Shown piece after piece: positions 16,106-22,489 of a stretch of DNA of 38,478 nt (the first letter of the stretch is position 1; each line of letters begins with the position of its first letter). Under the pieces are notes generated by a model. The model saw only the letters and a list, made by a program, of their open reading frames with translations. It was not told the origin of the DNA and ran no database searches. Position numbers and translations under genes: made by a program. Source of the stretch: an archaeon (GTDB lineage: Archaea; Micrarchaeota; Micrarchaeia; Anstonellales; Anstonellaceae); NCBI GenBank assembly GCA_020056635.1, contig JAGVHI010000016.1:68702-107179 (forward strand). The letters are read 5' to 3'.

Positions 16106-16924
16106 ATGCTCTCCTTGCACTCCACGCGCGCCCTGAACAACGGAATTCAAATGCCAGTGCTTGGGTTCGGCACTTACAAGCTCACTGGCGCACAGTGCGA
16201 GCAATCGGTATCCCTTGCGTTAAATGCGGGCTACAGGCTGATTGATACCGCAAGCTACTACCAAAACGAGCGCGAAGTGGGGCTTGCAATAGCGCACTCG
16301 GGCATCCCTCGCTCCAAAATTTTCCTCACCACAAAGCTCTGGAACGACCAGCACGAAGACCCGATTGGGGCATTCAATCAATCGCTCTCTTCCCTTTCGC
16401 TCGATTACATAGACCTCTATTTGATACACTGGCCAGTTGAAAAGGTGCGCAACCTTACCTGGAAAGCACTCCAGCCGCTTCTTTCTTCCCGCAAGGCCCG
16501 TGCACTTGGAGTAAGCAATTTTCTCATCCCTCACCTAGAAGAGCTTCTCTCGCAAACCGAAACCGTTCCGGCTGTAAACCAGCTCGAATTCTCCCCTTTC
16601 TGCTACCACGCAGACCTGCTCGATTACTGCAAATCGCAAAAAATTCAGGTGATGGCATTCGCGCCTCTTACGCGCACTGCAAAATTCTCAGACCCGCGCA
16701 TTTCCCACCTTCCGCAAAAATATTCCAAATCAATGCCCCAGATATTCCTGCGCTGGAGCCTGCAGCACGGAATGATCCCGATCCCAAAGGCCACTTCCCA
16801 GGAGCACATGCTACAAAACACGCAACTATTCGATTTTGAGCTCTCAAGCAAAGATATGGCTCTTCTGGACACGCTTAATGAAGATTACCGCATCTCAAAA
16901 TGGGACCCATCTGTTTTCAAATAA
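16106..16924 (+). CDS. Aldo/keto reductase
   Basis: This 272-residue NAD(P)H-dependent oxidoreductase has the (beta/alpha)8 AKR fold. The catalytic tetrad is visible: Asp47 and Tyr52 in RLIDTASYYQNE, Lys77 in IFLTTKLWN and His108 in LYLIHWPVE. The family signatures GFGTYKL near the N-terminus, VSNF (GVSNFLIPHLEELL), NQLEFSPF and the C-terminal cofactor segment IPIPKATSQEHMLQN are all present. It is cytosolic and slightly shorter than many members. The substrate cannot be told from sequence. The start follows a TATA box and needs no leader. Confidence 0.94.
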   Translation: MLSLHSTRALNNGIQMPVLGFGTYKLTGAQCEQSVSLALNAGYRLIDTASYYQNEREVGLAIAHSGIPRSKIFLTTKLWNDQHEDPIGAFNQSLSSLSLDYIDLYLIHWPVEKVRNLTWKALQPLLSSRKARALGVSNFLIPHLEELLSQTETVPAVNQLEFSPFCYHADLLDYCKSQKIQVMAFAPLTRTAKFSDPRISHLPQKYSKSMPQIFLRWSLQHGMIPIPKATSQEHMLQNTQLFDFELSSKDMALLDTLNEDYRISKWDPSVFK

Positions 16925-16955
16925 CCCTATTAACCTTCTTTTCCACATCCCATAC

Positions 16956-17750
16956 ATGCCAAAGGAGAAGATATTCGAGTTCAAGCGCGCGATTTTCGGC
17001 AAAGTGCGAAAAATGCTGCTTGAGTGCGACGCAGCAATAGAAGTCGCTGACGCCCGCAACATAGCTGGCACGCGGATAAAGAAGCTCGACCGCCCTTTTG
17101 CAAGCAAGGTGATAATCGCAGCTGCAAAATGCGACCTTGCGCCAGGCCCGTTCCCCAAATACTCTGACCGCATCCCAGTAATCCCTTTCTCCTCCCGCAC
17201 CAAGCGGGGGAAAGAAGAGCTTCTTGCAGCCCTTAGGGGGCGGCGTGACCAGATGAACCAGAGCCGCATTTTGCACGGAAAGCAGCCTCTACCTGAAATC
17301 CGGGCCTGCGTTTTTGGCATTCCAAATGTAGGCAAATCCTCGCTCATAAACGTCATTTCGAACCGAAAGGGAGCCAAAACCGGCTTTAAGGCTGGTGTGA
17401 CCACCAATGTGCAGTGGATTTCATTAGGCGGCGGCATCCTGCTCTATGACACTCCAGGTGTAATCAATTTGGAGGAGAACGATGAGCAGCTTGCGCTCAA
17501 AGCCTCGCTGGATGTGGAAAAGCTCTCCGACCCACAAGAAGCTGCGCTCATACTAATCGCCCGCTGCCTTTCCTCAAAAAACCCCACTCTCTTTTCGCAC
17601 TTTGGAATCGCGCATTCAACCGATCCCGACTCAATCCTCGAATCCATTGCTAGAAAGCGCGGCCTGCTCCTTAAGAAAGGGGAACCCAACATTTCCGAAG
17701 CATCCAAAATAATCGTGCGCGAATACCAGAAAGGGAAATTCAGCTCCTGA
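16956..17750 (+). CDS. Circularly permuted GTPase (YlqF/RbgA-like ribosome assembly type)
   Basis: The 264-residue protein shows the permuted G-motif order of the YlqF/MMR1-HSR1 group: the G4-like AAAKCDLAPGP and G5-like IPFSSRTKRGKEELL come first, followed by G1 GIPNVGKSSLIN, the G2 region AGVTTNVQWI and G3 YDTPGVI. Members act in ribosomal subunit assembly. The N-terminal VRKMLLECDAAIEVADARNIAGTR corresponds to the typical DvvievlDARiPls opening, and the C-terminal helical domain is reduced. ATG 16956 is preferred over the upstream in-frame ATG at 16836, which overlaps the aldo/keto reductase gene. A 42-codon ORF and tspO follow on the same strand. Confidence 0.88.
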   Translation: MPKEKIFEFKRAIFGKVRKMLLECDAAIEVADARNIAGTRIKKLDRPFASKVIIAAAKCDLAPGPFPKYSDRIPVIPFSSRTKRGKEELLAALRGRRDQMNQSRILHGKQPLPEIRACVFGIPNVGKSSLINVISNRKGAKTGFKAGVTTNVQWISLGGGILLYDTPGVINLEENDEQLALKASLDVEKLSDPQEAALILIARCLSSKNPTLFSHFGIAHSTDPDSILESIARKRGLLLKKGEPNISEASKIIVREYQKGKFSS

Positions 17751-17766
17751 ACCCGGAGTGAATAAC

Positions 17767-17895
17767 ATGCCTTCATTCAACAGGGACTGGCACCTCTTGC
17801 ACAAATCCCCTCGCGAGAAAAGCGAGCCCGAAAAGAATAAATGGCGGGTAGAGCATTCAAAAAACTGCAGTTGCGGAGTGAGGAAGAAAAAATGA
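17767..17895 (+). CDS. Small Cys-containing basic protein, 42 residues
   Basis: A 42-codon ORF starts at ATG 17767 after GGAGTG (17755-17760), with ideal spacing, and ends with TGA overlapping the tspO ATG (ATGA). The product is basic and hydrophilic, contains two Trp and one CxC pair (NCSCG), and ends with RKKK. It lies between the GTPase stop (17750) and tspO and is probably cotranslated with both. I do not recognise a family. The Shine-Dalgarno site and stop-start overlap make it more likely to be translated than a chance ORF. A CxC motif could bind metal. Confidence 0.55.
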   Translation: MPSFNRDWHLLHKSPREKSEPEKNKWRVEHSKNCSCGVRKKK

Positions 17896-18368
17896 AATTA
17901 AACTGGGCAATGCTTGCTCTTTTCATACTGCTTTCGCTTGCGGCAGGCGCAATAGGCTCGATTTTCACCCTAAATTCAATTCCCACTTGGTACGCAACTC
18001 TTTCCAAACCCTCATTTGCCCCTCCAAATTGGCTTTTCGGGCCTGTTTGGACTACGCTCTACATACTGATGGGCATTTCCGCATATTTGATTTGGGAAAA
18101 AGGGATGAAGAAAAAACTGGTAAGAAATGCCCTTCTTTTATTCGCGCTCCAGCTTATTCTCAATGCTCTCTGGAGCATCCTGTTTTTCGGGCTCCGCTCG
18201 CCCCTCTATGGATTGGTTTGCATCGCCCTGCTCTGGCTCTCAATCGCGCTTACCATAAAACTATTCTACTCAATTGATAAGCGCGCAGCGTACCTTCTAA
18301 TTCCGTACATACTTTGGGTTTCGTTCGCTTCAATACTCAACTATTCAATATGGATGCTCAACCCGTAG
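17892..18368 (+). CDS. tspO: TspO/MBR family membrane protein
   Basis: The 158-residue product has five transmembrane helices and clear TspO features: WYATLSKPSFAPPNWLFGPVWTTLYILMGISAYLIW near the N-terminus, LQLILNALWSILFFGLRSP in the middle, and LLIPYILWVSFASILNYSIWMLN at the end. TspO proteins bind tetrapyrroles and related ligands; their exact role in archaea is unclear. ATG 17892 follows GAGGAAG and overlaps the stop of the small ORF before it. An in-frame ATG at 17841 would add an atypical charged extension. Length agrees with the family. Confidence 0.93.
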   Translation: MKLNWAMLALFILLSLAAGAIGSIFTLNSIPTWYATLSKPSFAPPNWLFGPVWTTLYILMGISAYLIWEKGMKKKLVRNALLLFALQLILNALWSILFFGLRSPLYGLVCIALLWLSIALTIKLFYSIDKRAAYLLIPYILWVSFASILNYSIWMLNP

Positions 18369-18398
18369 CAGAATAAGAAAAAAGAAGAAAAGTAGCCC

Positions 18399-18704
18399 TC
18401 ACTTGCTTGAAAAGACCGCATTGAGCTTCTCCTCAAACTCCTTGCTCTCCTTCTCCTCCATAACCTTATTCTCCATTTCAGCTTTCCAGACTGCAAGTGT
18501 GTGCTCCGCAATTATTTTTGCAGCCTTGTCCCATTTTGCCCCAGCAATTTTCTCGAAATGCGCCTTTATCTTCTCTTTCATGAGCTCGTCTCCTGCATCT
18601 TCCGCAATATCCATCATCATATCAGCCATGCTCTGCTCTTCCTCGCAGCAGCTCCCATGCTCAGCGCAGCAGCCCTTCTCGTCGCAACAATTCTCGTTTC
18701 CCAT
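18399..18704 (-). CDS. Small protein with N-terminal CC motifs, 101 residues
   Basis: This unrecognised 101-residue protein has three Cys-Cys pairs in its first 20 residues (NCCDE, GCCAEH, SCCEEE), also with one His, in an acidic setting, followed by Met-rich MADMMMDIAEDAGDEL. The rest is one charged helical domain of about 70 residues (KIKAHFEKIAGAKWDKAAKIIAEHTLAVWKAEMENKVMEEK). The CC clusters suggest binding of a soft metal. There is no signal peptide, so it is probably cytosolic. GGAGGCGG lies 6-13 nt before the start, and an AT-rich box (CCTTTTAAC type) lies about 45 nt upstream. Confidence 0.7.
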   Translation of the reverse strand: MGNENCCDEKGCCAEHGSCCEEEQSMADMMMDIAEDAGDELMKEKIKAHFEKIAGAKWDKAAKIIAEHTLAVWKAEMENKVMEEKESKEFEEKLNAVFSSK

Positions 18705-18815
18705 TTAAACCGCCTCCATTCCAGCAGGCTAACTGCCTTGGGGGTTGTTAAAAGGATTGCCCCAATTCACCCCCTTAGGCATAATCTGATAAACAGCACC
18801 TACCAATTCTATCCC

Positions 18816-19514
18816 ATGCTCCAAGCAATCAAGTCAAGCGAACGCCATCTCTCGGACCACGGATGGCTCAAATCCTATCTCCTATTCTCGTTTTCAGACT
18901 ACCGCGACCCAAAAAACATGGAATGGGGGGCCCTGCGCGTGTTCAACGATGACACAATAGGCCCGAGGAACGGGTTTCCCCCGCACCCCCACTCCGAAAT
19001 GGAAGTAGTAACCATCGTACTCGATGGCGAAATAACGCACAAAGACGGCATGGGCAACGAGGCAAGCTTTTCCTCGGGCCAAGTGCAGTCCATGACTGCT
19101 GGCACTGGCGTTGTGCACTCTGAATTCAACCTGGGGATAACCCCTCTGCACATTTATCAGCTCTGGATACGCCCCTCAAAGCCCAAGCTTGCGCCTTCCT
19201 ATGACAGGAAACAATATTCGCTAATTGACATGAAAAACAGGCTATTGCCCCTCGCATCCGGGCAGGGCATGAAAGGCGCTGCCAAGATAAATGCGGATGC
19301 CACGGTTTATCGAAGCGAGCTTGATGCAGGGAAATGGATTGAGTTCAAAACCAGCCCCTCGCGAAAATTGTTCATTTACCTCACTTACGGTCGGATTGAG
19401 GTCAATGGCAGGACCCTGACCACAAATGACCAGGCACGGATAGAAAATGAAACGCTCATTAAAATAAAAGGGAAAAGAAGGACCGATTTCGTGCTTGTTG
19501 ATGTCCCAGGTTAA
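18816..19514 (+). CDS. Pirin family protein
   Basis: The 232-residue protein matches the pirin cupin family, Fe-binding proteins some of which have quercetinase activity. The N-terminal cupin carries the metal-binding motif PPHPHSEMEVVTIVLDGEITHKDGMG, then SGQVQSMTAGTGVVHSEFN, which contributes the final His and Glu, and then HIYQLWIRPSKPKLAPSYDRKQYS. The C-terminal cupin (about residues 150-232) is reduced, as in shorter pirins. ATG 18816 gives a protein beginning close to family norms; the open frame further upstream is antisense to the CC protein gene. The flavin reductase-like gene follows in 17 nt. Confidence 0.92.
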   Translation: MLQAIKSSERHLSDHGWLKSYLLFSFSDYRDPKNMEWGALRVFNDDTIGPRNGFPPHPHSEMEVVTIVLDGEITHKDGMGNEASFSSGQVQSMTAGTGVVHSEFNLGITPLHIYQLWIRPSKPKLAPSYDRKQYSLIDMKNRLLPLASGQGMKGAAKINADATVYRSELDAGKWIEFKTSPSRKLFIYLTYGRIEVNGRTLTTNDQARIENETLIKIKGKRRTDFVLVDVPG

Positions 19515-19531
19515 GTGTTTAGGTGATTTGG

Positions 19532-20107
19532 ATGGATTTGGGATGGGGAAATGAAAAAGCAAGCAAATTTGTTACAAATGTCGGGCTGATTACCTCCACT
19601 GGCCCCAACGGCCCTAACATAATGGCGGCCGAATGGACTTACTACGTTTCCTGGTCGCCCGCGCTGGTTTCAGTGCACATAGGCGGAGGCAAGACTGGAA
19701 AAGCTACCTCCGAGAACATAATGGCAACAAAGGAGTTCGGGGTAAGCATAGCATCCTCCGACCAGAACGTGCTTGCCAGCATAGCTGGGGGCAGTTCAGG
19801 CAGAGAAGTAGACAAGCTGGCAGTGCTCAAGGAAATGGGCTTCCACTTCCACCCAAGCAAGCATATCAAGCCAGAGCTGGTGTCCGGCGCAGCAAGCAAT
19901 ATCGAGTGCAAGCTCAAGGATTCAATCGAAATTGGCGACCACACAATGTTCATTGGCGAAGTGCTTTCTATTGAAACCGACCAAGCAAAGTCCCTGCTCG
20001 CATACTCATTCGGCAAATATTACTCTCTTGGCGAGAGGCTGCACAAGCCGGAAAAGGCTATTCTGGACAAGATTGAGCAGTTGAAAAAGAAATACGCAAA
20101 AAAATGA
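19532..20107 (+). CDS. Flavin reductase-like FMN-binding split-barrel protein
   Basis: This 191-residue protein fits the flavin reductase-like domain, which binds FMN in a split barrel. Supporting segments are VGLITSTGPNGPNIMAAEWTYYVSWSPALVSVHIG, TSENIMATKEFGVSIAS, SSGREVDKLAVLKEMGF and IGDHTMFIGEVLSIE, a common family ending. ATG 19532 follows AGGTGA at 5 nt spacing; the in-frame GTG at 19523 overlaps the ribosome site. It is close behind the pirin gene, so the two may share a transcript. It might reduce flavin for a partner or act as an oxidoreductase itself. Confidence 0.88.
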   Translation: MDLGWGNEKASKFVTNVGLITSTGPNGPNIMAAEWTYYVSWSPALVSVHIGGGKTGKATSENIMATKEFGVSIASSDQNVLASIAGGSSGREVDKLAVLKEMGFHFHPSKHIKPELVSGAASNIECKLKDSIEIGDHTMFIGEVLSIETDQAKSLLAYSFGKYYSLGERLHKPEKAILDKIEQLKKKYAKK

Positions 20108-20124
20108 GCGTCTTGCCCTAACAT

Positions 20125-20140
20125 CCCGCCTGAGGGTGGG
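20125..20140. terminator. GC-rich hairpin after the flavin reductase gene
   Basis: CCCGCC and GGTGGG pair through six positions (one G-U in RNA) with a TGAG loop, 18 nt after the stop codon at 20107. No long T-run follows on the plus strand, so its role as a terminator is uncertain. Confidence 0.3.
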
Positions 20141-20286
20141 AAGCTTAATTAGCGCCAATTTACATAGATTGCTTGCGTGAATGAAGACAAGTGGATTCTC
20201 TGAGCGTTCAGCTGTGATTGGACAATTTAGCCTGACACGCATCAAATTGCAAAAGAAGGCAGGCGGCCATCGCCCCAGTTAGCCAA

Positions 20287-20361
20287 TTACCGCTGCTTAT
20301 TCTTGAACTTGGGCCCCTTGTGCTTCGGTTTTTTTTGCATCGGTTGTCCTTTTCTTCCCAT
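20287..20361 (-). CDS. Very small basic protein, 24 residues
   Basis: A 24-codon minus-strand ORF starts at 20361 after GGTGGAG (20373-20367) at 5 nt spacing and lies about 37 nt after a TATA-like CTTATTAA (20405-20398). The product (MGRKGQPMQKKPKHKG, then PKFKNKQR) is strongly basic, with 11 Lys/Arg/His, Pro, Gly and no acidic residues, like ribosome-associated or nucleic-acid-binding peptides. No family was recognised. It occupies the otherwise empty 20108-20494 gap. Promoter, ribosome site and composition agree, but it is too short to be certain. Confidence 0.42.
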   Translation of the reverse strand: MGRKGQPMQKKPKHKGPKFKNKQR

Positions 20362-20442
20362 GTGTGCTCCACCCTGCGCACTACTTAGCTTGCATACTTA
20401 ATAAGCAGCATTGGCGGTCCTGCCTGATCCACAATTCCGGAA

Positions 20443-20458
20443 CGCCCGTGAACGGGCG
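20443..20458. promoter_or_regulatory. Perfect GC-rich inverted repeat beside a TATA box
   Basis: CGCCCGT (20443-20449) and ACGGGCG (20452-20458) are perfect inverse complements separated by two bases. The repeat ends 6 nt before the TATA box (CTATAAAC, 20465-20472) of the lipoprotein gene at 20495. It may be an operator where a protein could aid or block TBP/TFB binding. Confidence 0.45.
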
Positions 20459-20464
20459 CTAATC

Positions 20465-20472
20465 CTATAAAC
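20465..20472 (+). promoter_or_regulatory. TATA box of the 648-residue lipoprotein gene
   Basis: CTATAAAC lies 22 nt before ATG 20495. No Shine-Dalgarno site is present, so the transcript is probably leaderless. Confidence 0.65.
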
Positions 20473-20494
20473 TTTCACTTTCCAACCTTTTCCG

Positions 20495-22441
20495 ATGGGG
20501 GGAAAGTGGGTCCTTCTTGCCATTCTTTTTGCCGTGCTGTTCAGCGGCTGCCTTGGAAGTGAACAGCAAAAGAAAGCGCCAGAACAAATAGCCTGCGATA
20601 AGCCCTACATCCGCTTAGGCACTGGTTGCTGCCTTGACCAGAACTCAAATTCCATTTGCGATTCGGATGAGAAATCCCCTGCTTCTCAGCAGCCCGTATG
20701 CAATCCCCCCTATATACTAGTAGGCACGGGCTGCTGCCTAGACAAAGACTCAAATTCAATCTGCGACAAGGATGAAGCAGCCCCGCAACCATCCCCTGCA
20801 GCACCCGGGCCTGAAACGAACGAAACCGCCTCTGCTCCTGCCCCGCCTGCAGCAAATGCCACGAATGAAACTGATGCAGAAACAGACGAAACTGCAACCG
20901 CCGCTCCTCCACCCGAAACTTCCCCGGACGCAAATGCCACTTCCGCTTCAGAATGCACCCCTCCCTTCATCCTTCATTCGGGTGCATGCTGCATAGATGA
21001 AAATTACAATAGAATATGCGATGGGAGCGAGGGAATGCTCACCACTCCAAACCTCAGCATCGCAGTCTCCCTTCCCACTCCGGTTTGCGGGGACGGCTAT
21101 TGCTACTTTTCGGAAAACTGGACCACGTGCCCCCGCGATTGCGGCTGCCCGGCAGGCTATGTTCTGCACAACAGCTCATGCTCCAAATTCACATTCGTTC
21201 CGGGCAGAAGCTTCACAATAATGGAAATCTGCGGAAACGGAGTGTGCAAATCCGGCACAGAAACCCAATCCACGTGCTGCAAGGACTGCGGCTGCCCCTT
21301 GGGGCAGATTTGCTCAAGCAATGTTTGCTCGAACATTTCAGTATACCGCCCCTCGCTTGTTCCCATCCTTTCGCTTTACGATACCTACGTAGTTGCTTAC
21401 CTATACGAAATGCGCGTGCATGACGATACGGATCCGTTCGGGCCCGGTGAGCTCATGGTTTTCACGTACGCAGGCACGAACCAAACAGCGCAGAAAGTGA
21501 ACTGGCCTTACAGGATTTGGTATCCCATAAGCGGGGGAACAACCGCGCAGCAATCCATTCCTCTTTTTGCACTCAAGGAACGGGAGATGGGCGATGCGCT
21601 GGCGCTCTCGATTACTGCTATAGACAATGACCAGCTCCCAAGCTGGCTCGACTTTTTCCTTGATGTGCTTGATTTTGTTACCAAGCCAGTGCAGGCGCTA
21701 CTCGTGCTTGTGAGCACAGTTCCCGCAAGCATTGCAAGCGGCGAGCTCGATACCAGTTTCGGAACTTCCATGATAAGCTCGCTTGACAATGCCTTGCGAG
21801 GAAACGAGCTTATCGGTTCCGTGAATAAAGTATATGGCAAATCCTCAAATTGGGGCGTGCGTTCCGAGCCCTATTCCGAGCGTGCAGGCTCGCTCACCGC
21901 AAAATACGAAATAAAGCGCATTTCAGTCCCGAAAAGTTCCAAGCTTGGAGTCCGTGTCTACAATATAACCTATTCCGATACCGGCGACTATTTTGATGGG
22001 GAAGTGTTCCTCTACATACGTGCATCTACTGGATTTGGGGAAACGGACCTTTCCGCCTCCACATACAAATATCCGACAAGAGGCACCTGGGACCTTGGCG
22101 ATAACGCTTTCATACACAGCGGCGCCTGCACTCCTGATGGGGGAGGCGGCTGCCCTGAGAACCCGCTCTTTTCCTACGAGGCAAACGGCCCCTTCATATT
22201 CCTTGAGATTTCCTCATGGGACGAGGACAACCCCGAAGCCGGCGATGACCATGATTCCATCGGGCAGACAACCTGGATGATTCCCTACGATGCGTTTGAC
22301 ACACCGCCCGTTACAAGCACAGAAACCTATCCAGGCCATACTGCATACCCGTGGGTAGTTTCAGGCAACACGATCACTGTTCCCTACTCTACTCGCGGGA
22401 ACATGAAAGCATATATCGACTTTTACAGGATTGAGGGATAG
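20495..22441 (+). CDS. Large secreted lipoprotein with Cys-rich repeats
   Basis: The 648-residue protein starts with a lipoprotein signal (WVLLAILFAVLFSGC, lipobox Cys near residue 19). Three repeats of about 35-40 residues follow the pattern C..PYI..GTGCCLD.NSNSICD.DE: residues about 33-55, 69-91 and a looser third, CTPPFILHSGACCIDENYNRICDGSE. Repeats 2 and 3 are separated by a Pro/Ala/Thr-rich, sequon-rich linker. Two further Cys modules follow (CGDGYCYFSENWTTCPRDCGCP and CGNGVCKSGTETQSTCCKDCGCP), then a beta-rich domain of about 370 residues with a hydrophobic segment (DFFLDVLDFVTKPVQALLVLVSTVP). The D.N.N.ICD.DE part suggests calcium binding as in dockerin or TSP3-like loops. It is an envelope protein of unknown function. 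Confidence 0.72.
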   Translation: MGGKWVLLAILFAVLFSGCLGSEQQKKAPEQIACDKPYIRLGTGCCLDQNSNSICDSDEKSPASQQPVCNPPYILVGTGCCLDKDSNSICDKDEAAPQPSPAAPGPETNETASAPAPPAANATNETDAETDETATAAPPPETSPDANATSASECTPPFILHSGACCIDENYNRICDGSEGMLTTPNLSIAVSLPTPVCGDGYCYFSENWTTCPRDCGCPAGYVLHNSSCSKFTFVPGRSFTIMEICGNGVCKSGTETQSTCCKDCGCPLGQICSSNVCSNISVYRPSLVPILSLYDTYVVAYLYEMRVHDDTDPFGPGELMVFTYAGTNQTAQKVNWPYRIWYPISGGTTAQQSIPLFALKEREMGDALALSITAIDNDQLPSWLDFFLDVLDFVTKPVQALLVLVSTVPASIASGELDTSFGTSMISSLDNALRGNELIGSVNKVYGKSSNWGVRSEPYSERAGSLTAKYEIKRISVPKSSKLGVRVYNITYSDTGDYFDGEVFLYIRASTGFGETDLSASTYKYPTRGTWDLGDNAFIHSGACTPDGGGGCPENPLFSYEANGPFIFLEISSWDEDNPEAGDDHDSIGQTTWMIPYDAFDTPPVTSTETYPGHTAYPWVVSGNTITVPYSTRGNMKAYIDFYRIEG

Positions 22442-22489
22442 ATCGCCCTGGCTCGATGCGCGAATATTTTAACAAGCTAGTTCCCAAAA

